64,000 bases of DNA from Geomonas oryzae (lineage in GTDB: Bacteria; Desulfobacterota; Desulfuromonadia; Geobacterales; Geobacteraceae): contig NZ_RAHW01000002.1 in the NCBI RefSeq assembly GCF_004117875.1, forward strand, positions 62,001 through 126,000. Reading direction: 5' to 3'. The notes under the pieces were generated by a model. That model worked only from the letters and a program-made list of their open reading frames with translations, ran no database searches and was not told where the DNA came from. This document shows, piece after piece, positions 33,155 to 43,500 of the stretch. Each line of letters opens with the position of its first letter. Positions within the stretch are counted from its first letter, which is position 1. The position numbers and the translations under genes are program-made.

Positions 33155-36100
33155 AAACTGATGATCTGAAGCCCGCCACTTCCAGCAACGGAAATCAGCT
33201 TGCCATCATAGGCATCGGTTGCCTCTTCCCGCAGGCCGGTGACAAGGACGCCTACTGGGCGAACATCACCGACGGGGTCGACGCGATCACCGAAGTCCCC
33301 CCCACGCACTGGCCGGTGGACGCCTATTTCGACGAGGACCAGAAGAGCCCGGACCGCACCTACGGCCGTCGCGGCGGGTTCCTTTCTCCGGTCGATTTCA
33401 ACCCGATGGAGTTCAACATCCCTCCGAACGTGCTCGAGGCGATCGACACCTCGCAGCTTCTGGGTCTCATCGCCGCAGGCCAGGCGCTCAAAGACGCGGG
33501 TTACGGCCCCGAGCGTACCTGGGACAAGAGCAACGTTTCCGTCATCCTCGGGGTCACCGGCACGCTGGAACTGGTCATCCCGCTGGGAGCGCGCCTCGGG
33601 CACCCGATCTGGCGCTCCGCCCTCAAGGACGCGGGTGTCGACGAGGATACCGCCAAGGACGTGGTCGAGCGCATCTCCGACTCCTACGTCTCCTGGCAGG
33701 AAAACTCCTTCCCGGGGCTTCTCGGCAACGTCGTCGCGGGCAGGATCAGCAAACAGTACGACCTGGGCGGGACCAACTGCGTCGTCGACGCCGCCTGCGC
33801 CAGCTCCTTCAGCGCCCTGCATCTCGCCTCCATGGAGCTCAATTCCGGCAAATCCGACATCGTCGTGACCGGTGGCATCGACACCTTCAACGACATCTTC
33901 ATGTACATGTGCTTCAGCAAGACCCCCGCACTCTCCCCAAGCGGCAACGCGAAGCCTTTCGACGTCTCGGCGGACGGGACCATCCTCGGCGAAGGGCTCG
34001 GGATCGTGGTGCTGAAGCGGCTGGCGGACGCCGAACGCGACGGCGACCGGATCTACGCCGTGGTCCGCGGTGTGGGCTCCTCCAGCGACGGCAAAGGTGA
34101 CGCGATCTACGCACCGAGCGCGGCCGGGCAGAAGAAGGCTCTCCTCGACGCCTACAAGAACGCCGACGTCACGCCGCAGAGCATCGGCCTTTTGGAAGCG
34201 CACGGCACCGGCACCAAGGTCGGCGATGCCGTCGAAGTGAGCGCGCTGCGCGATGTTTACGGCAAGGCCGACGCACCGTGGTGCGCGCTCGGCTCGGTTA
34301 AATCGCAGATCGGCCACGCGAAGGCGGCGGCGGGGTCGGCGGGCCTTATCAAGGCCGCCCTCGCGCTGCACAACAAGGTGATTCCGCCCACCATCAAGGT
34401 GCAGACCCCGCAGAAAGAAGTGGTCGCGGACAACTCGCCGTTCTACCTCCCGAACAGCAAGCGCCCCTGGTTCCCGCGTCCCGACGTACCGCGCCGGGCG
34501 GGCGTTTCCGCCTTCGGCTTCGGCGGATCCAACTTCCACGTCGTACTCGAGGAGTACCGCCCTGAGAAAGAGGCGGCGGACTGGGACGGCCACACCCAGA
34601 TCATCGCCCTTTGCGGTGCCGACGCGGCAGCCATCTCGGCAAAGCTCGACACCGTCCCGGCAGGGAGCGCGGAAGCCGCTTCGGCCTGGACCGCGGTGCG
34701 GGATTTCGCCCTCGCCTCCCGTTCCTCGTTCGACGCCAAGGCCGCCTGCCGCCTCGCGCTCGTCGTGGAACGCGACAGGACGAACCTCTTCTCGCTGGTG
34801 AAAAATGCCCGCGCCATGCTGGCAAAGAACGACAAGTCGGCCTGGCAGACACCGGACGGCGCCTACTTCGCCTGCGGCAGCATCCCCGGGAAGCTCGGCG
34901 TCCTCTTCCCTGGCCAGGGCTCGCAGTACAACGGCATGCTGAACGACCTCGCCTGCGCCTTCCCGCAGGTGCTCGATGCCGTCGTCGCCGCAGACCAAGG
35001 CTTCCTCTCCGACAACGGATCGAGGCTGTCCGATCTCATCTATCCCCCGTCCGCCTACGACCAGGCGACGCGCACGCAGCAGGAAGAGGCGCTTCGCGCA
35101 ACAGAGGCCGCCCAGCCCGCCATCGGTGCGACGAGCCTCGGTGCGCTCCGCCTGCTCCAGGCCTTCGGCGTCGCCCCGGAAGCGGTCGCCGGTCACAGCT
35201 ACGGCGAACTGACCGCGCTCTGCGCCGCCGAAAGGCTCGACGAAGGCGCCTTCCACGAACTCTCCCGCCTGCGCGGCAAGCTGATGGGCGCAGGCGACGG
35301 GGACAAGGGGAGCATGCTTGCGGTTTCCGCCCCGCTCGCAAAGATTGCCGAAGTGGTTGCAGCCGAAAAGCTCGATCTCGTCATCGCCAACAAGAACGCC
35401 CCGACCCAGGCAGTACTCTCCGGTGCCACCGCCGAGATCAAGCGCGCCGTAGCCATCTTCAAGGAGCGCGGGCTCACCTGCAAGGAACTGCCGGTAGCGG
35501 CAGCGTTCCACAGTTCGCTCGTCGCCGACGCGGCAAAGCCGTTTTTGGCCGCACTGGAAAAGATCGACATGCCGCAGGGCCGGATCCCGGTCTACGCCAA
35601 CACCACCGCCGCCCTCTATCCGGCCGACACGGCCCAGGCGAAGGCGCAGCTTGCCGCCCAGCTGGCCAAACCGGTTGAGTTCGTAGCGGAAATCGAGGCC
35701 ATGTACGCGGCAGGCGTCACCACCTTCGTCGAAGTAGGCCCCGGCAACAGGCTGACCGGTCTCGCCCAGGCGATCCTTTCCGAGCGTCCGCATCTCGCGG
35801 TAGCCCTCGACGCCTCTTCCGGCAAGCGTTCCGGCATCGCTGATCTCGCCCGGGTTCTGGCTCAGTTGAGCGTGCTCGGTTACGGCGTCAACCTCGCCCT
35901 CTGGGACGAAGGCCATCGTCCTGCCCTAGCAACGGGAAAGAAACCTGCCCTCAGCATCCCGATCAGCGGCGCGAACTACGTGAAACCGAAGCAGAAGAAA
36001 CCGCCGGTTCCGCCCAAGCCCGTCGCGGCGCCCGTTGCTACTGTGCAGGCAGCCCCAGCAAGCACAAGCCAGGTCGCCGCTCCGGTTCAGCATGCGGCGC

Positions 36101-39100
36101 AGCGTCCCCAGGCGTCCCAGCAGGTTGCGGCGCCGTCAGCGCCCGTGGCGCAGCCGACCTTTGCGCCCGTGCAGGCGGCAGGCCAGGAGTCGCTCAGCGA
36201 ATCGTTGCGTCTGGCGCGTGAAGGGATGGCAGTACTGCAGAAGATGCAGGAAGACACCGCCCAATTGCACCGTCGTTTCCTCGAAGGGCAGGAAGTCGCC
36301 GCCAAGACCTTCCAGGCGCTTCTCGAACAGCAACAGCAGCTCGTCATGGGCGGCATGAGAGCCCCTGCGGCGACCGTCGCGCCTCAAGTTGCGCCCGCGG
36401 CACCGGTACAAGCCGCAGCGTTTGTCGCGCCCGCACCCGCCTATACTCCGGCAGCCGTGCCGTCGGTACCTGTCACAGCACCGGCAGCACCGGCAGCAGT
36501 CTCGCAGCCCGCAGCCGCTGTTCAGGCAGCAGCCGTCGTGGCACAGGGCGCACCCGTAGCATCTGCCAAGCCCGCTGCGGACAATGAGCACATCACCCAG
36601 GCCCTGCTCGCCGTGATCGCCGAAAAAACCGGCTATCCGGTTGAGATGCTCGAGCTCGACATGGGCATGGATTCCGATCTCGGCATCGACAGCATCAAGC
36701 GCGTGGAGATCCTTTCCGCGCTGCAAGAGCGTCTGCCCGGCAGCCCGGTAATCGGCCCCGAGCACTTAGGCACCCTGCGCACCTTGGGGGACATCGCCGG
36801 CCACCTCACGGCAGGCTCCGCAGCCGCAGCCCCGGTTGCAGCCCCCGCTGCCACCGCGCCTAGCGCAGCCGCGCCCACCGGGTCCTCCGACGGTGCAGCC
36901 AAGGTCACCGAAACCCTTCTCGCGGTGGTGAGCGAAAAAACCGGTTATCCCATGGAGATGCTCGAGCTCGACATGGGCATGGACTCCGACCTCGGCATCG
37001 ACAGCATCAAGCGCGTCGAGATTCTCTCCACACTACAGGAGCGTCTCCCCGGCGCCCCGGTGATCGGTCCCGAGCATTTAGGCACCCTGCGCACTCTCGG
37101 CGACATCGCCGGTCACCTTGCCGCAGGCGCCGTGTCCGCGGCCCCGGTAGCAGTTGCCGCGTCCACCGGGTCCATTGCGTCCGCGACGTCCACGGTGTCC
37201 ACCGCCAGCTCCGCCCAAATCACCGAGACCCTCCTCGCAGTAGTGAGCGAGAAAACCGGCTACCCTGCCGAAATGCTCGAACTCACCATGGGCATGGATT
37301 CCGATCTCGGCATCGACAGCATCAAGCGCGTTGAGATCCTCTCCACGCTGCAGGAGCGTCTCCCCGATTGTCCGACCATCGGTCCCGAGCACCTGGGCAC
37401 CCTGCGCACCTTGGGCGACATCGCCGGTCACCTCGCCGCAGGCGCCGCTTCAGCCGCCCCGGCAGCAGTCGCCGCGTCCACGGCGTCCGGCGCGTCCACA
37501 GGGTCCACGGTGTCCACCGTCAGCGCCGCCCAGATCACCGAGACCCTTCTCGCGGTGGTGAGCGACAAAACCGGCTATCCTGCCGAAATGCTCGAACTCA
37601 CCATGGGTATGGACTCCGACCTCGGCATCGACAGCATCAAGCGCGTCGAGATCCTCTCCACCCTTCAAGAGCGTCTCCCCGAGTGCCCGACCATCGGTCC
37701 CGAGCACTTGGGCACCCTGCGCACCTTGGGCGACATCGCCGGTCACCTCGCCGCAGGCGCCGCAGCTGCCCCGGCAGCAGTCGCCGCGTCCACGACGTCC
37801 ACGGCGTCCATCGCGTCCACCGGGTCCACGGTGTCCACCATCAGCGCCGCCCAAGTCACCGAAACCCTCCTGGCGGTCGTGAGCGACAAAACCGGCTACC
37901 CCGCCGAAATGCTCGAACTCACCATGGGCATGGACTCCGACCTCGGCATCGACAGCATCAAGCGCGTAGAGATCCTGTCCACCCTTCAGGAGCGCCTCCC
38001 CGAGTGCCCGACCATCGGCCCCGAGCACCTGGGCACCCTGCGCACCCTGGGCGACATCGCCGATTACCTCGCCGCTCCCGCGAAAGCCGCCGCCCCGGCC
38101 GTAGAGCCCGCGACACCCGCCGCAGAAGCAATCCCGGCCCCCGTCGCCGAGCCGGTACAGGCCGCACCGCAAAACATCCAGCGCAGCACCGTCGTCCCCA
38201 TGCTCCTCACCGAGAACGACGATGCCGACACCATCACACTCGCCAACGACGGCGAAATCTGGGTCACCGACGACGGCTCCGCCTTCGCGGCGGAACTCTG
38301 CGGCATCCTGCTCGAGCACGGCTGCTCGGTGCGCAAGGTGAACGCGGCACAGGCAGGCCAGATCGCCCCGGCCGGCAAGCTTTCCGGCCTGGTAATCTGC
38401 GCTCCGGTAACCGGCACCGACGACCAGTTCCTGGAAAACGCCTTCCTCCTCGCGAAAGACGCGTCAGCGGCACTCGTCGAGTCCGCCAGCGCCGAAGGCG
38501 CCGTCTTCGTCACCGTTTCGCGCCTTGACGGGGCGTTCGGTTTCGGCCCCGCCAAGTCCCTCAAGGACCCGCTCTCCGGCGGCCTCGCCGGCCTCGCCAA
38601 GACCGCAGGTTACGAGTGGCCGGAAGTCTCCTGCAAAGCTATCGACCTCGGGGAGTTCGCACATCCCGCCGCTTCGGCCGGCGCCGTCGCCATCGAGATG
38701 CTGCGCCGCGGCCCGAACGAGATCGGCCTCACCCCGGAAGGGCGCTTCGCACTGCAGACCACCGTGCTTGAAACGGCTCCCGCGCCGGAAGTCCCCGCGC
38801 TGGAAAAAGGCGACGTGGTCGTGATCACCGGCGGCGGACGCGGTGTTACCGCGGTCTCCGCCCTGGCGCTGGCAAACGAGTACCACCCCTTCCTGGTACT
38901 TTTGGGCCGCTCGCCCGAACCGCAGGAAGAGCCCTCTTACCTCGCAGGCCTCACCGAGGAGGCGGACATCAAGCGCGCCATCATGCAGAACGCAACCGGC
39001 AAGCTGCACCCGCGCGAGATAGAGGAGCGCTACCGCTCCGTGGTGGCCGGCCGCGAGCTGCGCGCCACCCTTGAAAGCATCGCCGCCACCGGCGCCCAGG

Positions 39101-40551
39101 CCATCTACCGTTCGGTCGACATCCGCGACCAGAGCGCCATGGAACTCCTTCTGGGTGAGGTGCGCCGCGCCCACGGCCCGATCCGCGGCATCGTCCACGG
39201 CGCCGGGGTCCTCGCCGACCGCCTCATCGTCGACAAAACGGCCGAACAGTTCGAGCAGGTCTACAGCACCAAGGTGCACGGCCTCCGCTCCCTGCTGCAC
39301 GCGACCCGCAACGACGAGCTGAAGGTCATCGCCCTCTTCTCCTCCTCCACCGGCCGCTTCGGCCGCGTAGGCCAGGTGGACTACGCGGTCGCCAACGAGG
39401 TGCTCAACAAGACCGCCCAGGTCGAGGCGCGTCGCCGCTCCGGCTGCCGCTGCGTCAGCATCAACTGGGGCCCATGGGACGGCGGCATGGTCACCCCTGC
39501 CCTCAAAAAGGTGTTCGCTTCGGAAGGGATCGGCGTGATCGGTCTCACCGAGGGTGGCTCGTTCCTGGCCCGCGAGATCGCAGCCGACGACGCGCCGGTG
39601 GAAATAGTCGCCATCGCCGAGCTTCCCGAGCAGGCAAGCGTCGCTGCCCCCGCACCGGCCAGGGCGCAGAACCTCTCCGAGGCCTTCGCGCTCACCCTCA
39701 CCGTGCCCGAGTACCCCTTCCTGCGCTCCCACGTGCTGGACGGCAAGGCGGTCCTCCCCATGGCGGTCATCGTCGAGTGGCTCGCCCACGGCGCGCTGCA
39801 CGGAAATCCCGGCTTCCGCTTCCACGGTTTCAACGACCTGCGCATCTGCAAAGGGGTCGTCTTCGAGGACAACACCCCCTTCACGGTGAACGTGATGGCC
39901 GGGCGCGCCGTGAAACGCGAGTCCTTCTGGCTCGTTCCGGTCGAGCTCTGCAGCCCGGGCGTCAACGGGAAGACCATCCTTCACGCCCGCGCCGAGATCG
40001 TACTCGCCACGAAGCACCCGGAGGGGATCCGCTCCATAACCGAGATCCCGAACACCCCCTACCAGCCGCTCGAAGGGGTGATCTACAATAACGAGCGCCT
40101 CTTCCACGGCCCCGACCTGCACGGCATCGAGCAGGTGGACGGCTGCTCCGCGAAGGGAATCGCCGCCACGGTGAAGGGCGCCCCGGCACCCGGGAAATGG
40201 ATCAGGCGACCGCTCAGAAGCGCCTGGATCACCGATCCGCTCGTTCTCGACAGCGCCTTCCAGATGATGATCCTCTGGAGCTTCGAGCGCTTCGGTGCAG
40301 GCTCGCTGCCGTGCTTCGCGGCACGCTACCGCCAGTTCCAGGAATCCTTCCCGCGCGAAGGGGTGCAGGCGGTGATCCGCGTAACGCAGGAGAGCGCGCA
40401 CGGCGCCAGCGCCGACATGGAGTTCCTCGACCGCGCCAGCGGCAAACTCGTTGCGCGTCTCGAAGGTTATGAGTGCGTCATCGATCCGTCCCTCAAACAG
40501 GCCTTCCAGCGCAACAAGCTGCGCACCGTGACGGTCGTGGGGGCGGCATAG
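33151..40551 (+). CDS. pfaA: PUFA synthase subunit PfaA: KS-AT-5xACP-KR-DH
   Basis: A 2466-residue iterative synthase. Ketosynthase at ~16-450 with C216 (DAACASS), H351 (EAHGTGT) and H389 (GHAKAAAG) intact. Malonyl-type acyltransferase at ~580-880 with S683 in GHSYGE. A coiled linker (~1010-1068) follows, then five acyl carrier domains with phosphopantetheine serines S1181, S1285, S1390, S1495 and S1602, each in LGIDSIKRVEIL. Ketoreductase (~1690-2160) has TGGGRGVT and Y2078. A polyketide-type dehydratase at the C terminus keeps H2194 in HVLDGKAVLP and D2367 in DSAFQ. The start is a TTG overlapping the pfaD stop, with AAGGAG upstream. Order and domains match Pfa/Pfa2 proteins. It needs the transferase encoded at 52569 for activation. 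Confidence 0.95.
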   Translation: MKTDDLKPATSSNGNQLAIIGIGCLFPQAGDKDAYWANITDGVDAITEVPPTHWPVDAYFDEDQKSPDRTYGRRGGFLSPVDFNPMEFNIPPNVLEAIDTSQLLGLIAAGQALKDAGYGPERTWDKSNVSVILGVTGTLELVIPLGARLGHPIWRSALKDAGVDEDTAKDVVERISDSYVSWQENSFPGLLGNVVAGRISKQYDLGGTNCVVDAACASSFSALHLASMELNSGKSDIVVTGGIDTFNDIFMYMCFSKTPALSPSGNAKPFDVSADGTILGEGLGIVVLKRLADAERDGDRIYAVVRGVGSSSDGKGDAIYAPSAAGQKKALLDAYKNADVTPQSIGLLEAHGTGTKVGDAVEVSALRDVYGKADAPWCALGSVKSQIGHAKAAAGSAGLIKAALALHNKVIPPTIKVQTPQKEVVADNSPFYLPNSKRPWFPRPDVPRRAGVSAFGFGGSNFHVVLEEYRPEKEAADWDGHTQIIALCGADAAAISAKLDTVPAGSAEAASAWTAVRDFALASRSSFDAKAACRLALVVERDRTNLFSLVKNARAMLAKNDKSAWQTPDGAYFACGSIPGKLGVLFPGQGSQYNGMLNDLACAFPQVLDAVVAADQGFLSDNGSRLSDLIYPPSAYDQATRTQQEEALRATEAAQPAIGATSLGALRLLQAFGVAPEAVAGHSYGELTALCAAERLDEGAFHELSRLRGKLMGAGDGDKGSMLAVSAPLAKIAEVVAAEKLDLVIANKNAPTQAVLSGATAEIKRAVAIFKERGLTCKELPVAAAFHSSLVADAAKPFLAALEKIDMPQGRIPVYANTTAALYPADTAQAKAQLAAQLAKPVEFVAEIEAMYAAGVTTFVEVGPGNRLTGLAQAILSERPHLAVALDASSGKRSGIADLARVLAQLSVLGYGVNLALWDEGHRPALATGKKPALSIPISGANYVKPKQKKPPVPPKPVAAPVATVQAAPASTSQVAAPVQHAAQRPQASQQVAAPSAPVAQPTFAPVQAAGQESLSESLRLAREGMAVLQKMQEDTAQLHRRFLEGQEVAAKTFQALLEQQQQLVMGGMRAPAATVAPQVAPAAPVQAAAFVAPAPAYTPAAVPSVPVTAPAAPAAVSQPAAAVQAAAVVAQGAPVASAKPAADNEHITQALLAVIAEKTGYPVEMLELDMGMDSDLGIDSIKRVEILSALQERLPGSPVIGPEHLGTLRTLGDIAGHLTAGSAAAAPVAAPAATAPSAAAPTGSSDGAAKVTETLLAVVSEKTGYPMEMLELDMGMDSDLGIDSIKRVEILSTLQERLPGAPVIGPEHLGTLRTLGDIAGHLAAGAVSAAPVAVAASTGSIASATSTVSTASSAQITETLLAVVSEKTGYPAEMLELTMGMDSDLGIDSIKRVEILSTLQERLPDCPTIGPEHLGTLRTLGDIAGHLAAGAASAAPAAVAASTASGASTGSTVSTVSAAQITETLLAVVSDKTGYPAEMLELTMGMDSDLGIDSIKRVEILSTLQERLPECPTIGPEHLGTLRTLGDIAGHLAAGAAAAPAAVAASTTSTASIASTGSTVSTISAAQVTETLLAVVSDKTGYPAEMLELTMGMDSDLGIDSIKRVEILSTLQERLPECPTIGPEHLGTLRTLGDIADYLAAPAKAAAPAVEPATPAAEAIPAPVAEPVQAAPQNIQRSTVVPMLLTENDDADTITLANDGEIWVTDDGSAFAAELCGILLEHGCSVRKVNAAQAGQIAPAGKLSGLVICAPVTGTDDQFLENAFLLAKDASAALVESASAEGAVFVTVSRLDGAFGFGPAKSLKDPLSGGLAGLAKTAGYEWPEVSCKAIDLGEFAHPAASAGAVAIEMLRRGPNEIGLTPEGRFALQTTVLETAPAPEVPALEKGDVVVITGGGRGVTAVSALALANEYHPFLVLLGRSPEPQEEPSYLAGLTEEADIKRAIMQNATGKLHPREIEERYRSVVAGRELRATLESIAATGAQAIYRSVDIRDQSAMELLLGEVRRAHGPIRGIVHGAGVLADRLIVDKTAEQFEQVYSTKVHGLRSLLHATRNDELKVIALFSSSTGRFGRVGQVDYAVANEVLNKTAQVEARRRSGCRCVSINWGPWDGGMVTPALKKVFASEGIGVIGLTEGGSFLAREIAADDAPVEIVAIAELPEQASVAAPAPARAQNLSEAFALTLTVPEYPFLRSHVLDGKAVLPMAVIVEWLAHGALHGNPGFRFHGFNDLRICKGVVFEDNTPFTVNVMAGRAVKRESFWLVPVELCSPGVNGKTILHARAEIVLATKHPEGIRSITEIPNTPYQPLEGVIYNNERLFHGPDLHGIEQVDGCSAKGIAATVKGAPAPGKWIRRPLRSAWITDPLVLDSAFQMMILWSFERFGAGSLPCFAARYRQFQESFPREGVQAVIRVTQESAHGASADMEFLDRASGKLVARLEGYECVIDPSLKQAFQRNKLRTVTVVGAA
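36592..38076 (+). repeat. Five tandem acyl carrier protein modules inside pfaA
   Basis: Five repeats of about 312-321 bases (104-107 residues). The modified serines are coded at 36691, 37003, 37318, 37633 and 37954. Units 2-5 are nearly identical in the core; linkers differ and are rich in Ala, Ser and Thr, built of GCGTCCAC-type short units. Confidence 0.95.
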
Positions 40552-40553
40552 GC

Positions 40554-43500
40554 ATGAAGCAGCAGTCCCCATCCGTAGCAATCGTCGGCCTCGGCGGGAT
40601 CTTTCCCGACGCGCCGGAACTGACCGTCTTTTGGGAGAACATCCGCAACGGTAAAAGCGCCGCCCGTGAGGTCCCGCAGGGGCGCTGGGCCGTCTCCGCC
40701 GATACCGCCTTCCACCCGGAGGCCGGTAAGCCGGACCACGTCTATTCCAGGCGCGGTTGCTTCATCGAGGCGATCCCCTCCGTTTCCGAGCTTTCGGGCC
40801 TGCAGTTGGACCCGAAGCTCGCCGACGGGCTTGATCCCGCCTGCCACCTCCTGCTGAACGCCGGCAAAAGGGCCTTCGACAGCGCGGTAACCGCTAAACT
40901 CGACCGTTCCCGCATCGGCGTCATCATCGGCAACCTTGCCCTGCCGAGCGAATCGTCGGCGCAGCTCTCCCGCGCCCTCCTCGGGCGCTCCTTCAAGGAA
41001 AAGCTCCTGGGGCACGCCGGAAGCGACCCGATCCCCAATCCCCTTAACCGCTACGTCGCAGGTCTTCCCGCCGGGCTTCTCGCCTCCGCTCTAGGCCTTG
41101 GCGGCGGCTGCTGCACCCTGGATGCCGCCTGCGCCTCGTCGCTCTACGCCATCAAGCTCGCCTGCGACGAACTCCTTGCCGGGCGCGCCGACGCCATGCT
41201 CACCGGCGGTCTCTCCCGGCCCGATCCCCTCTTCACCCAGATGGGCTTCTCGCAGTTGCGCGCCCTCTCGCGCCGCGGCATCTGCTCGCCGTTCGACGCC
41301 TCCGGCGACGGCCTGGTCGTCGGTGAGGGTGCCGGCATCTTCGTCCTGAAGCGCCTCGACGACGCCATAGCCCAAGGTGACAGGATCTACGGCGTCATCA
41401 GGGGGATCGGCCTTTCCAACGACGTGGGGGGAAGCCTGCTCGCCCCTATGGCGGACGGCCAGTTGCGCGCCATGCGTGCGGCCTACGTGAAGGCCGGCTG
41501 GAACCCGCAGGACGTCGACCTGATCGAGTGCCACGCCACCGGCACCCCGGTCGGGGACGCGACCGAAGTCGCGAGCCTCAGGGAGCTCTGGGGCGAGGTC
41601 CCGGGCAAGCCGTGCGTGATAGGGTCGGTCAAGTCGAACATAGGGCACCTGCTCACCGCCGCCGGTTCCGCAGCGCTCACCAAGGTGCTTCTCGCCATGA
41701 ACGAGGAGACGCTCCCTCCGACCGCCAACTTCAGCCAGGCGCCCGAAACCTTCCGGCTCGAGGAAAGCCCGTTCCGCGTCCTGACCCAGGCCAAGCCATG
41801 GAAGAGGCGCGCCGACGGCGTACCGCGCCGCGCCGCGGTCTCCGCTTTCGGCTTCGGCGGCATCAACGCCCACCTCCTCGTCGAGGAATGGCTCCCGGAA
41901 GCAAAAGCCGCGACAGCCGCGCCTTCGAAGCAGGTTGGAGCGGTGGCAGTGGTCGGCCTCGACGCCCGCTTCGGCAAGTGGCAGGACCTCACCTCCTTCC
42001 GTACCCGCGTCCTCGGCGGCGACGAGGGGGCGAAGCCTTCCCGTCCCACCGACTGGTGGGGCGCCGATAAGTGCGCCTGGTTCGACCGTGAAAAGTTCAA
42101 GGAGACCCCGTTCACCGGCTACTTCCTGGACGAGTTCTCCCAGGGAACGGACCAGTTCCGCATCCCGCCGCGCGAGCTCGAGGAGATGCTCCCGCAGCAG
42201 CTTCTCATGCTGCAATCTGCTGCCGCCGCGATGAAGGATGCGGGACTCGACAACAGCGACAACCTGCGCGCCGGCGTCTTCGTCGGCATCGCCCTCGACC
42301 TGAACAGCACCAACTTCGCCTTCCGCTGGTCCATCGCGGAGAAGGCACGTGAATGGGCGAAGGGGCTTGGCCTGGAACTTTCCGACGCCGAGCTTGAGGC
42401 GTGGATCGCCGAGCTGCGCGAAGAGAGCGGGCCGGCCCTGACAGCGAACCGCACCATGGGCGCCCTCGGGAGCGTGGTGGCGAGCCGCGTCGCGCGCGAG
42501 TTCCGCTGCGGCGGCCCAAGCTTCACCATGTCGAGCGAGGAAAGCTCGGGCCTGCGCGCCCTGGAGACCGCGGTGCGCCAACTGCAGTCCGAAGAGATCG
42601 ACCGGGCCATCGTTGGTGCAGTAGACCTCGCGGGCGACCTGAGGGCGGTCATCGCGCAGCACCTGAACCGCCCGTACTCCGCCTTCGGGAGCGCCACCCC
42701 GTTCGACCAGTCCGCCGACGGCACCGTCATCGGCGAAGGGGCGGCCACCGTGGTCCTCAAGCGACTCGAGGACGCGGAGCGCGACGGCGACCGCATCTAC
42801 GCCGTAATCGAGGGGATCGGCGCCGCCAGCGGCGAAGTGATCCTCCCCGGCGCGGACGCCTACCGCCACGCCCTGGAGCGTGCCTACGGCGAAGCAGGGT
42901 TGACGCAGCAGAGCGTCGACTTCATCGAGGCCCACGGCAGCGGCTACGCCGGTGAAGACCGCATGGAAGCGGCAGCCCTGAGCGCTTTCTTCGACGAGCC
43001 CGGTGCCGTGGCCAAGCCGCGCCGTCTCGCCGTTGCGAGCGTCAAGGGGGACATCGGCCACACCGGCGCCGCCTCCGGCCTTGCCTCGCTCGTGCGCGGC
43101 TGCCTGGCTCTCTACCAGGAGATCATCCCCGGTGCCCGTACGGGCGAACGCCCGCTCGACGCCGTCTCCGGCTCAGGCGCCCTCTTCCTACCCGCCGGGT
43201 CGCGCTACTGGCTCAGAAACCGCAGCGAAGGCGCACGCCACGCGGGCGTCAGCGTCTTCGGGGTGGACGGCAGCGTGAGCCACGTGGTGCTGAAGGGTTA
43301 CGAGAAGGTTCCGGAACGCGCCGCACAGGAACGCGTGGCGCCGCTTGGCGCATGGGACGAGTTCCTCTTCTGCCTCACCGGTTCCGACCGTCAGGAACTC
43401 TCCGAGAGGCTGCGGCAGTTGCGTGAAGCAGCGGAGGCAAAGCCCGCCCCGGACCTCGCCGTCCTCTCCCGGAAGACCTGCTCCGACGCCAAGGAAGGCG

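Noticed and set aside
32923-35916. Very long minus-strand reading frame (997 codons) opposite pfaD and pfaA
   Set aside because: It is antisense to clear synthase domains, has no ribosome site, and its translation is low-complexity. Long antisense frames are expected in GC-rich genes.
36592-38076. CRISPR-like regular repeat spacing
   Set aside because: The ~315-base period is protein-coding ACP modules; units are far too long for CRISPR repeats.
38464-40581. 705-codon minus-strand frame opposite the KR-DH end of pfaA
   Set aside because: Antisense shadow; composition biased to Gly, Asp and Arg, no domain signs.
41091-43061. 656-codon minus-strand frame opposite the KS-CLF part
   Set aside because: Antisense shadow of conserved KS coding sequence.
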